NCBI RefSeq assembly: GCF_000801105.2
Contig: NC_079512.1
Span: 29,963,848 to 30,027,847 of the forward strand
From: Raphanus sativus
Taxonomy: Eukaryota > Streptophyta > Magnoliopsida > Brassicales > Brassicaceae
Direction: 5' to 3'
DNA: 64,000 bases
In this document: one piece after another, positions 46,805 to 57,539 of the stretch
Layout of the letters: each line of letters begins with the position of its first letter
Position numbering within the stretch: position 1 is the stretch's first letter
The notes under the pieces: generated by a model
Databases searched by the model: none
The model's input: the letters and a program-made list of their open reading frames with translations, nothing else
What the model was told of the DNA's origin: nothing
Made by a program: the position numbers and the translations under genes

Positions 46805-48905
46805 CTGAAACCCGAGTTATCTAACTTCATTCCGGTGCTAAAACTGGTGCTATATCTCTTTTATTATTCTTTGTTGCTGGCATGTTTATAAAATGTCCCA
46901 TATCATTGTTGGTTTTGTATGTAAGGACATGTCGTGTAATTTATGTCGCTTGCCAACAGTTGTAGGCAGTGACGCCATTTTCTCTTTTTTGTCATACTTG
47001 ATGGGTGTCAGATATACACATTAATGATTTCTAATATAAATCTCTGTAGTGGCTGATAAAAGAAGTAGAATTAACCAGAGATTTCGTATAGGATCTCTGA
47101 TATAATTTGTTTGTAGGCTTTCTGCTGTTGTTTTGTTGCTCAGACATCTCTAACTACAAGTGTAGGGGGAGGTACTGGTTGCATTGCATGAGATTCAGTA
47201 CCATTATCATACTCCAGCTTAACTGGCACAGATGTGTTCTTGCAACATCATAGTTATCTCCGCAGACCAGGTAATAACGCTTGAATAAACTTGTAAATTA
47301 GCAATAAACCTTCCATGCTAGCAAAAATTATGAGTTGTTAAACAGTGGGATATACTTAAACAGTGGGATATACTTGTACATTAGCAATAACCTTTCATGC
47401 TAACAAAACTTACGAGTTGTTAAACAATGTGATAAACTTGTACTTTAGCAGTAACCTTTCATCATGCATTACGAGTTATTAAATAGTGTGACACGACAAT
47501 GAAATCCTTGTAGCACTCAAGTTTCAGACAAGCGCCTATACTTATCAATAGCGCCGATTATATTTTGATGTTATCAAAACTAAAAAATATGTGCTTTTCT
47601 TAAGAACCACTGATAACCAAATATTCTCTGCTCACGTGCAACTTGTTCAACTTGGTAGAAGTACAGCTCGCAGTTGCAGTGCCTTACGTTTCTTTGGTTG
47701 ATATTGCATCTAGGGGACTAATGTCATTGGTTATGGGATAGCATTCTGGTGACGTTTGATAGGAGTCACTAGAAGAACTCGAGAATATGAGCTAACAAAC
47801 AACAAAGCTTCTTAATGGTGTTGTGTCTTCAATAATTGAAACTCTTGATTTTCCATTGTCTTCAAGGATAGAGGGCCACAAACTACAAGTTCTTTTGGAT
47901 GGATTTACTGGTAATCCTCAACCACTCTTGCCAAAATACCAACTCTTTGTTTGGACTTGTTGCTCTGTTTTTTAGTTAATAAGTTCTGCATACGGACATA
48001 CACATTAATCAAGTTTCTTATTCTTAAATGGGTTGGTCCTGTCCTTATATGCTATTTTGTTTTCTATTTGTAATGCATTTTGAACAAAGTAGTAGGTGAT
48101 CGTGTTCTTCTAAAGCATATAACTTTTACAATAAAATATCGATTTGTTGTGTTGATTGGCAATGATTATAGTTGAAGAGTTTGGTGAGTTCTTAGGTTTC
48201 TCAATGATTATAGATGAAGAGTTTGGTGAATTATTATTTTCCATGTCTCGCTGTGTCACCTTATGATATATTACATGTCTAAGTAGTTTATTGGATCATA
48301 TCCTCTGACAAACCTCATGAAATGTATATAGTTTATGGAAGTAAGTGGTAATCTCATGCATGGACTAGCTTTTTAGTTACATCAATTGTCTAATAACTTT
48401 TTTTTTGTGGTGACACAAGAAAGCTAAAAAGCTAGAGCTGGCTCTTGTGACTTGTGAGGAGAACAGCTTTTGCGAAGAAGACATCAATGAATCTTTTCTT
48501 CTCGAAGTGACGACCAAAGTTTATTGATTTTTCTTTTGGGAGCAGAAAACTACAAATCTGCAATAACGTCACTCTCAAGTCTCAACACACTCAGGTATGC
48601 CTTTGCTTCATTGGTGCCTTCTTCTAGTTCTCGTTTTTCGATTTCCAAATACAGCTAATATATTTTATCTTGTATAAAGTGTTGATTCGTATAAATTATT
48701 TTGTAGCATATAATCTGGAATTTCAATGGATGTTCATTATAACAGCTAGTAATAACACCATTAACCTGTGTAATCTGGTTTATGGAAATGGCGATAAAAC
48801 GAAACAAATATGAATTTTGAATCCGTGTTACTGGAAATGGTGGTTATTAGGTTCTTTTGAATTAGCTATATAATCATTGTTAGCAACCCGTTTGCTTAAT
48901 TAGCT
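46805..48905. other. Downstream part of HINT4 duplicated block, copy 1
   Basis: No gene recognised. Segments 47165-47960 and 48160-48660 reappear, split by insertions, at 49525-49976, 53346-53382, 54895-55209 and 56279-56680, which defines the tandem duplication. Confidence 0.65.
47283..47495. repeat. Short tandem repeats downstream of HINT4 copy 1
   Basis: The unit containing acttgta(c)(a/t)ttagcaataa recurs at about 47289, 47372 and 47436. An 18-bp piece (aaacagtgggatatactt) is doubled at 47340-47375. Non-coding. Confidence 0.7.
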
Positions 48906-48949
48906 GATATTTACTATTATTAAGAACCAAAAGGCAAAAACACTGCTGC

Positions 48950-49530
48950 AGGCACTACTTGGTTATTCCAAAAGAACATATTCCAACTGTGAGAGACCTC
49001 CAGAGAAGAGATGAAGACTACTCTTTGGGTTTCTTCTCTAAACATATATTCTCTTAGACACAATCATTCTGTTTTATCTAGTGAAAAATTAGGATAAGGA
49101 AGTTTTTTTTCTCTGTGTGATTTGAGCAGTGAGTCACATGCTAAGTGTGGGACAAGAACTGCTGCGGAAAGACGCACCTCAATCCATTCATAGGTGAGGC
49201 TCTCTCTGTATTATTATTATTATTTTGGATCAAACCCTCTACTATCGTCTTAAACGAGGCTTGATGTTTTCAGTCTTTGTGCTAACTAACTTATGAGTTA
49301 TGATCTGTACTTGCTCACAGATTTGGTTTTCACTAGCCGCCTTTTAACAGTGTCGATCATCTCCATCTCCATTGTTTTGCATTGCCTCCCAGGTACACCA
49401 TATCCTTCATATCTTTGTTTTTTTCCCATGTCCTTGTAACTGCAAAAATAAGCCTCCTCTTACACACATTGTCATCAAAACAGATAGAAATTCGTCAAGT
49501 ACAAGTCTTTGGGACCTTTCGTCAAGTACA
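48950..49530 (+). pseudogene. HINT4-like copy 2, 5' and 3' truncated with a nonsense codon
   Basis: Keeps HYLVIPKEHIPTVRDLQRRD (48953-49025), VSHMLSVGQELLRKDAPQSI (49131-49191), which copy 1 has partly lost, and the HIT exon (49319-49392). In that exon CAG has become TAG just after HRFGFH, upstream of the HLHLHC triad. The first two exons are missing and the last is cut at FGTF and joined to downstream sequence. No functional enzyme is possible. Confidence 0.85.
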
Positions 49531-49976
49531 AGTACTGGTTGCATTGCATGAGATTCAGTATCATTATCATACTCCAGCTCAACTGGTGCAGATGTGTGAT
49601 AAACTTGTACTTTAGCAGTAACCAACCTTTCATCAAATCATGCTAACAGAACTTGAGTTAGTGTGATAACCTTGCACTATGTTAGCAGTAACCATTCATG
49701 CCTTACGAGTTATTAAAGAGTGTGACATGAGAATGAAACTCCTTATAGCACTCATGTTTCAGACAAGCGCCTATACTTATCAATTGCGTCTACGGGACTA
49801 GTGTTTCTAAATAGAAGATTGGTTATGGGATAACATTCTTAAGACGTTTGATAAGATTCACTAGAAGAACATGAGCTAACAAACAACATAGCCTCTTAAT
49901 GGTGTTGTGTCTTCAATAATTGAAACTCTTGATTTGTCATTGTCTTCGAGGATATAGGCCCACAAATTATAAGTTA

Positions 49977-52900
49977 CTAGGGTCGGCCCGCCCTACGGGC
50001 GGGAAGTTATAATAGTTATTTTATATATTTTAATTTTATACACATTTGAATTATAATAATTTAGCATACATATAAATGTAGATAATGAAGAAGTTTGTTT
50101 CTTAAATTTATTAATTGTTATAGTTTTTTTTATAAACTGATTTTAATTTATTAAATATATCCATTTAAATGATTAATAAACAAAAAAAATTTAATTAGTT
50201 TCTAAAGATAATGTTTACAATATGACAAATGTTTTAAATATTTATAAGCTTATGTAAGGAAAACTGTATTTAAAGTGCAGAAAATAGAAAAAGCTTCTGA
50301 AAATAAGAAAAAAAAATTAATATCTGAATAATTTTAATAATAGATATTAGAGAATGAAGGGGAATGGAAAAATTATTGGTTCAAGACTCAAGTAGATGTT
50401 TAGCAAATTTAGAGGGGTTAATAAACTAATTAATGTATAACATATCACCAAATCTTTTTTTAAGGTGCAAAGAAACTTCAGTTTCCAAAATACACATGGT
50501 CGCACAAAGAAACTTTAGCCGCACCCCCGCCACTGGTCGCATCAATCCTTGATGTTGTTTATATGGCACTCCTCAGTGGTTGTTAACATGGTTAGATAAC
50601 ACACCCATACATCTACCACTGGTCGCATCGATCCCATTTGTGAGCTGATCAATCTGTCTTTAGATTTCAGAACTTATTTATTATTTTGACTAAAGATATA
50701 GCTTTTTGGGTGGTTTCAGTTTGTCAGGAAGGGTCGAACAGGACGTTGCTATCCAAACTGGAAAGAGTTTGAGACTTGAGACTCGGTAAGTGGAGGAGAG
50801 CATTCGACCAGATGGAATGGAGCTTAAGAAATAGAAGTATTGGTCTATTTAAATCCTATTTGCTGGTCTGTGAAAAGTTTTGACAAATCTTTAAACTTGT
50901 TTTTTTTTTTTGATTTTGCATTAGTCTGTCTCTTCATTTTTGCATTGCGGTCTGATAAATCAAATCTTATATTGTATCATAAAACTGCTCAAGATTTGAG
51001 TTTTATACTTTGTTAAGGTGTTATTGTTTGGGTTTGTGAATCGTGTGTGAACCTTTTTTTCTACCAAACATTGTTTGTAATGGAAACTTAGGTTGTTGAA
51101 TGATATTTTTTTTAATTTTTGGATGGTTTTAGTAATAGCTTGTTAGTCAAGTAATTGCTGAATTTCTATACCAGATTTGTGAGCTTGTTATTTTAATGTT
51201 TGTACTTCTAACACATGCGAAAGATGAGTCAAGGAGCTAAAGTTTCTTGGCACAGTTTGAGCAGGAATCGGTACAGATAAAATCAATTGCCTACATTGTC
51301 GGAGAATCAGAATTACACAGAAACTTTCACATTCAGTACTAAAACATTTAAATTCTGGTTAACATGCCTGAGAGGGAGCAGCGATGACAAAATCATTGAG
51401 CACCGCTATGCTCAGAGATTCCACCTTAGCATTGCCCCTTAGCAGTGGAGCTGCTGGTGCAAGTCCTGTCTTGCGCGACCAACCTGCATAATTGATAAAG
51501 TTGTTAGGCTTAGCTATAAACATTTTGAATCTCACCAAATTAGTAAATGTATAGAGACAACGATTCTCAAGATGTTACCTGTAGAAAAAAAATCTCCTGC
51601 AGGTGTTTCCTTGTCAAAATATAAGTGTGTGCCGGTGGTGGCAATCTAACACAGACGGGCTGCATGATGAACAGAGGGTTAATGCTGTGAACATCCCTAA
51701 ACAACTGGCCATGTAGGTTTCAGCTTGGTTGCTTACCTCCCACAATCTTGGGGTTGACGCTGGTTGCAACCACAACCCTTGGGTCACCTCGCTTCATTTC
51801 TAGTTGATTGTGGCGCTTAACAACCTGAGAGTCAAAGAGACTCATAGTCACAGACATGTCACTGATAACACACGTACATATATTGGTGACCAAAATGTAG
51901 TTATTAGGTTAAAACAATACGCAGATAAAGTAAGAAATTCTTGCCAATCTTACTAAAGTTCAAGTAACTTACTTGTCCATCTTAATGGTTGCCATAACAT
52001 GATTATTGTCTTGAACAGGGTCAGTGACAGTACTCTTCAAGCAGTTATCTCAACAGTAAGATCTGTAGGAAGAAGTATATCATATATCTAATCCGGTAGT
52101 CAGAAGAACAGAAAGAGCAGCATTACCTGTGTTTGAGACAGCGTTAGTAAACAAAGAGAGAGTCGCCGGAAAAATCACATCACGGAAAGCAAAAATAAAA
52201 ACCATTAAATACAAAGAACTGGAAACACAGCGTTCATAAAACAGAGAGAGAGAGAGTTGCGCCGGAGAAATCATTCAACCTAATTTTCATGAGCATAAAT
52301 CTGAATATAAGAATATAAAAAATGGAATCCCAACGTTTATAAACAGATGAAACTTTGCCGCAAAAATCAAAATCGAAAATAAATAAAGACCTGGAAAAGA
52401 GCTTACGTTTACATCTACCAGGAACAAATCCAACCACTTGAGCTCCCCATCGCGCTTCACATTCCTCGCTTCCCAGAAACGAAGCAGCCGTGCCTCCACA
52501 ATTGATGAACACTTCCCGACCTTCAAATCGGAGAAGAACACCTTGGAGTTAGCCAAGACAAAGCAAATTAGTATAACCAAGAGAGATATGCGAAGAGAGA
52601 TGATGAGAGGATGAATTCGAGAAGAGAAATATGGAGATATTTGTACCCAATCTAACAGAGCTTCGCCGACGCAGACCAAGCATTGAAGAACTCATAGTGG
52701 GGGTCATATTTAATCTGATTAAACACAAAGAAACCGTAACAAAATCATACAACAACACCATCATAAGATGCGTCTTTGGAAAAAAAATATACCGCAACTG
52801 AGATTTATGTTGCTATTGATATGTGAAGATGATTTTCAAGGGATGAGGCTTACCTTCCTTTTATAAGCGGAGATTAATTGCTTGGAAGAGTCATTGAATG

Positions 52901-53345
52901 TGTGTGGTTCAGTGGATCGAAATAGTTAATGCAAATTTTAACCCCTAAAAGAGAAGATGAATCAAGAACCAAACAACGCTAAACCTAAACAGAATTCAGT
53001 GAAGATCTAAACATGAAACTTGGTTAATCTGTAACTGGTTACTCTTCTGATTGTTTGGAAGAAGAAGAATCAACGCTTTCAAAACTCAGATCGGGTGTTG
53101 ATCTCGAATCGCGGAGATGAAGAGAAGAGGGGTTCAACCCTCATCTCAAAAACGGTATTACTTTTACGGGCTGGTTAAGTATGGATAATAAGGGCCCAAA
53201 AAACTACGAAGCCCACATGTATACATAATAATAAGTTAAATGAAACGCAGCGGATCCTAGCTGTCATCACCATAAGAGGGCAATTTCCAGCCTGGCATCC
53301 TAGTTGTCACATTGGGAGAGAAACACTCTTCTTTATATATATAGA
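49977..53345 (-). mobile_element. Helitron carrying RPA-like exons
   Basis: 3,369-bp element read on the minus strand: 5' end TCTATATATATAAAGAAGAG at 53345, 3' end with a perfect stem CCCGCCC-GTA-GGGCGGG followed by CCGACCCTAG, between host A and T. Copy 1 of the HINT4 block (47890-47915) shows the empty site. It carries a replication-protein-A-like gene relic (51370-52700). I found no Rep/helicase frame. Confidence 0.88.
51370..52700 (-). pseudogene. RPA70-like (DUF223, OB-fold) gene relic inside the Helitron
   Basis: Leftward-reading exon pieces match the family of RPA1-like proteins common in plant Helitrons: VFFSDLKVGKCSSIVEARLL (52404-52550), HVMATIKMDK (about 51970), VVKRHNQLEMKRGDPRVVVA (51730-51835), THLYFDKETPAGD (about 51585-51645) and KTGLAPAAPLLRGNAKVE (about 51375-51475). 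These are ssDNA-binding OB folds thought to help rolling-circle transposition. Stops and missing pieces between exons suggest it is not functional. Confidence 0.72.
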
Positions 53346-53416
53346 TTTTGGATGGATTTACTGGTCATCCTCAAGCACTCTTTTTTTTTTTAAACTGGCT
53401 TTCATTATAATTAAAA

Positions 53417-53460
53417 CTAGATTCTGACCCGTCTTAAAAGGGCGAATATTTTTTTTTGTT
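53417..53460 (-). mobile_element. Helitron 3' terminus, family 2 (nested)
   Basis: On the minus strand the sequence ends GACGGGTCAGAATCTAG next to T, with a weak stem. The same terminus occurs at 63016. The other end of this copy was not found. Confidence 0.45.
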
Positions 53461-53624
53461 GTTTTTTCAATATAAAGATTGATAATTCTTCGTTTTAATT
53501 ATATAAACTGTGACATGATCAAGTCTCAATTATGTGGATTTGTTACAGTGTGTACAGTATGACGAAATTTAAAATGCGTCACAACCATTTTATGTTTGTA
53601 AATAAATTAAATAATAGTTTTATC

Positions 53625-54109
53625 CAGTGTTTTGAAATCCGACCCGGACCCGCGGTTGAATCGGAAAATCCGGCGACCGAAAAAAAATTCGGGTTGGGTT
53701 TGTAGAAACCCCAAAATTTAAAAACCCGCAAAAACCCGCTCAAACCAACTAAAACCCAAAACCCGGTACCGGTTGAACCACCGGTTGAACCATTAGATAA
53801 TTTTTTTTAGTTGTATATCAAATGAAAATAAAAATATAAAAAATTAAGTTAAGTATTCTAAATGTTTATTAAACATAAAATATATACATATCCAAATTAT
53901 TATTTTATGTTTTAAAGATATTTAGAAAGTAGTAACTTTAGTTTTATATATTTTTATTTTTTTATTTTATTAGCTAATATATTATTATATAATAAAACTA
54001 ATTTATTTATTAATCTGCGGTTCACCCGCGGTTACCTGCGGTCGACTCAATGACCCAATAACCCGGTAAATCGTCCGGTTCACTGTCCGGGTCGGTTTTC
54101 AAAACATTG
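53625..54109. mobile_element. hAT-type MITE, copy 2
   Basis: 485-bp element with near-perfect 25-bp inverted ends (CAGTGTTTTGAAATCCGACC left; CAATGTTTTGAAAACCGACC on the opposite strand at right) and the 8-bp duplication GTTTTATC (53617-53624 and 54110-54117). Same family as 44320-44771. Confidence 0.88.
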
Positions 54110-55209
54110 GTTTTATCCGAAATATTTACTTGGGCTATTATATAATTTTAAAGATTTATAATTTATATAAAATATTGCTAAACATATAAACTGGCCAATA
54201 ATATTTTTGATTAAGTCTCATCCTCATGTAGAATTTCAATCTCTAATATCAACTTATTAAAATTATTGCAGACTTTAATTTGTAATATTGATATTAAAAA
54301 GTTTATGAAATTTGAATTTGATTATATAAAAACATAAGCCATTTAATTAGTTAGCAAACTCATCTAAATGTAGAAATTGGCCCACAAAATCGAAAGACCA
54401 TAATGCCATTAATGAATTTTTTAGTTTGTTCATATCATTAAAGACATTTTTGGAAAATTTAAAATATTCATTAAGGGTATAATTCAGGAATGATAAAACA
54501 TTAATGGTATTGATACAGAAAAAATAAAAGAGTTTACAAAAGCCCTAAGGCAGTAGTTTTAAGAGCCCAGCCCAGTAAAACTGATATAATAAAACCCAAT
54601 AACCCTTTAGTAAAATGGAAAGTTCGGCCCAGCCCATAATTTCCCTTTCTTCTCTTACGCCATAGCCACGGATCAGATCGGAGGAGTCCCGATCGCTAGA
54701 GAGATCACCGAAGGAGATCACCGTAGCCAGAGCTGCATCATGGCCGATGAAACCCTCGGATTTGTTTACCTAAAACTCTGCATCTTGTTCCTTACTTGAT
54801 GATCGATGATTGAGAAGAGAGAATCAAATGATCGAAATTGATTTGCATGCATTCTCTGATTTCTCTCCATTCTCTGATTTCTCTCCATTCTCTGATCCTC
54901 AAGCACTCTTGCCAAAATACCAACTCTTTGTTTGGACTTGTTGCTCTGTTCTTTAGTTAACATGTTCCGCATAGAGACATATCCGAGCGTCTTATTTTGC
55001 TTAAATTTAAAAATGGGTTGGTCCTGTCCTTATTTGTTTTGTATTTCTAATGCCTTTAAAGCAGATAGCTTTTACAACAAAATATCGATTTGTTGTGTTG
55101 ATTGGCAATGATTATAGTTTATAGATGATGACTTTGGTGAGTTCTTAGGTTTCTCAATGATTATAGATGAAGAGTTTGGTGAGTTTTATCCCCCATGTCC
55201 TCGTTGTGT

Positions 55210-56270
55210 ATAGGTGTCAAATGGACGGGTCGTCCATTGGTCGTCCATGTCCATATTTAAATGGACTTAATATGGACAAACCCATATTTTCCATGGGTTT
55301 TAAATGGACAAAATTTGGATGACCATTTAAAAAGTGGTTTATATGGTTTTGGACATTATGGACATGGACTGTCCAATGGACTCCAAAACTAAGGTTTTAA
55401 AAATTGAGTTTTCCTCTCAAAATGTTAGGATTTCTAAAAGTTGAATTTTCATGCCAGAACTAAAAAATCGATTTTTCCCGACATAACCGCAAAATCGAGT
55501 ATTTCCGCTAAAATCGCAAAATCAATTTTCCGTTAAAACTGCAAAATCGGATTTTCCCGTCAAAACCACAAGATCAGGTTTTCCCGTCAAAACCGTAAAA
55601 TCGAATTTTCCCGCCGAATCATAAAATTGTGTTTCCCGCCAAAACCGCAAAATCGATTTTTCCCGCCAAAACCGCAAAATCGGGGTTTCCGGCCAAAACC
55701 GCAAAATCGGGTTTTCCCGCCAAAACCGCAAAATCGGGTTTTTCCGCCAAAACCGCAAAATCGGGATTTCCCGCCAAACCCGCAAAATCGATTTTTCCCG
55801 CGAAAACTGCAAAATCGATTTTTCCCGCCAAAACCGCAAAATCGGGGTTTCCCGCCAAAACCGCAAAATCGGGTTTTCCCGCCAAAACTGCAAAATCGAT
55901 TTTTCCAGCCAAAACCGCAAAATCAATTTTCCCGCCAAAACCGCAAAATCATTTTTTCCGCCAAAACCGCAAAATCAATTTTTTCCATCAAAATCGCAAA
56001 ATCGGGTTTTCTCGCCAAAACCGTAAAATCAGGTTATCCCGCCAAATTATGAACTTATATATATAATTGTAGGCTTATAAATTAAAATCTAAAGTTTTCA
56101 TATATGGTCCATTATGGACTTTGTGGCAGCCCATAAAAATATGGGTTTTAGTGGATATGGTTCTTAATGGACATGGTTCTAATGGACATGGTCACTCTCT
56201 GTCCACAAACAATAAATGGACAAATGGATACGGGCTAATGGACGTGGACTCGCCCAGTTTACAGCTCTAT
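55210..56270. mobile_element. hAT-like element containing a 27-bp minisatellite
   Basis: 1,061 bp, flanked by the 8-bp duplication CGTTGTGT (55202-55209 and 56271-56278), with imperfect inverted ends ATAGGTGTCAAATGGACGGG and ATAGAGCTGTAAACTGGGCG. The empty site is seen in HINT4 block copy 1 at about 48248 (cgctgtgtcacc). Subterminal regions repeat tggac and tccat motifs. No transposase. Confidence 0.8.
55440..56047. repeat. 27-bp minisatellite, about 22 copies
   Basis: The unit ccgcaaaatcggg-ttttcccgccaaaa repeats head to tail, most regular at 55630-55930 and degenerate at both ends. Because 27 is divisible by 3, several frames stay open on both strands with 9-residue periods; these are not genes. 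Confidence 0.92.
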
Positions 56271-56512
56271 CGTTGTGTCACCTTATAATACTACATGTCT
56301 AAGTAGTTTATTGGATCATTTCTTCAGATAAGCTACATGAAATGTATATAGTTTATGGAGGTAAGTGGTAATCTCATGCATGGACTAGCTTTTAATCTTT
56401 AAATTACATCAAATGTCTAATAACTTTTTTGTATTGACACAAGAAAGCTAAAAAATCTAGAGCTGTCTCCTGTGATTTGTGAGGAGAACAGCTCTTGCGA
56501 AGAAGACATCAA

Positions 56513-56629
56513 TGAAGCGAATGCATACATGAGTGTGTTGAGACTTGTTATTGCAGTTTTTTTCTTGGTGCAGAAAACTACAAAACTGCAATAACAAGTC
56601 TCAACACACTCATGTATGCCTTCGCTTCA
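56513..56629. repeat. 48-bp near-perfect inverted repeat (hairpin)
   Basis: Left arm 56513-56560 and right arm 56582-56629 match in 47 of 48 positions as inverted copies, with a 21-base loop. Copy 1 of the block (about 48508-48625) has only the right-arm sequence, so the left arm is a new inverted copy. Confidence 0.9.
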
Positions 56630-56708
56630 TTGGTGCCTTCTTCTCGTTTTTCGATTTTCTGAATACGTCCTTCTACAGCTGAATCCAAAAACTGAATTAT
56701 ATATATAA

Positions 56709-56760
56709 CTAGGGTAAGCCTGTCCTACGGACGGACGAATGAATAAATCAAAAATATATA
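56709..56760 (-). mobile_element. Helitron 3' terminus; element may run to 58880
   Basis: On the minus strand the end reads TCCGTAGGACAGGCTTACCCTAG beside T, with the stem GTCC-GTA-GGAC, related to the terminus at 49977. A possible 5' end (TCTCTATAATGAATGG on the minus strand) lies at 58880, giving 2.2 kb, but it is not of the same type as the 53345 end, so the right border is uncertain. Confidence 0.5.
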
Positions 56761-57172
56761 AAATATATTTTTCTTAAATAATTTCATTGTAATGTTTATA
56801 TTACTTATATAATGAAATATTTATATTAAATTACTTGGATGATAATTTAAAGTTCACAACATAAATAAGAAATTAATTTGAAGTTCAATGCATAAATTAG
56901 GAACTATTTTTGTATATTATACATTTGTTTCTGAATGTATTGTTACTTTTTTCTCTTATATGTTTTATTTTAAAACTATTGATTTAGATAATATTTAAAG
57001 TAAATAGATATAAAACTTGTTTTCTAAAATTTGGTAGATAGTATAAAAATCTAATATTTATTGTTGTGATTGTTGCTATTTGCTGAAACTAAATATTTAT
57101 TGCAAGTTATAAAATGTATGTTTTGTTTAATTTTGTAATATCTTGAAAATCTTACAGATTATGAGATTCTAA

Positions 57173-57539
57173 GGGGGGTGTATTCAACCGAGAGTTTGAG
57201 GTGATTTGTATTAAAATGACAAATCCACTGTTATTCAAACATGAATTTTAAAAACTCATTTAAAATCCACTGTTATTGAACTTGACATTTCGTAAAGTAC
57301 TCTGAAATCCACTGTTATTGAAAATATTTTAAGTTGTGGAGTTTTAAAGTTTTGAGGTGATTTTAGGGTGTTTGGGTGGAGTTTCTTAGTTAAAAAAAAT
57401 TAAAACTCAAATCTCATGGTTTTAGGTGATATTCTAGAGTAGTTTAACAAAAATCACCTAAATCTCTGCAACTTATTAAAATAATCTAAAACTCTATTAA
57501 AAATCAAATCACATCAAATGTTAAATTGAATACACCCCC
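57173..57539. mobile_element. Harbinger/Tourist-like MITE
   Basis: 367 bp with terminal inverted repeats GGGGGTGTATTCAA and TTGAATACACCCCC, flanked by TAA on both sides. The interior repeats aatccactgttattgaa. TAA target and G-rich ends fit the PIF/Harbinger group. Confidence 0.78.

Larger units (their letters stand above)
53383..54894 (-). mobile_element. Retroelement insertion with 16-bp target duplication
   Basis: ATCCTCAAGCACTCTT flanks the segment at 53367-53382 and 54895-54910. The left end begins with a T run, the complement of a poly(A) tail, followed by aaactggctttcattat, so the element is inserted in minus orientation. The right (5') end has two to three copies of ttctctgatttctctcca. 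The interior holds a nested MITE (53625-54109) and a Helitron 3' end at 53417. A LINE or other poly(A) retroelement, internally deleted, is the best guess. No reverse transcriptase was recognised. Confidence 0.65.

Noticed and set aside
55522..56066. Four long overlapping open frames on both strands with 9-residue repeats
   Set aside because: They follow directly from a 27-bp (multiple of three) minisatellite without stop codons; no start context, no homology.
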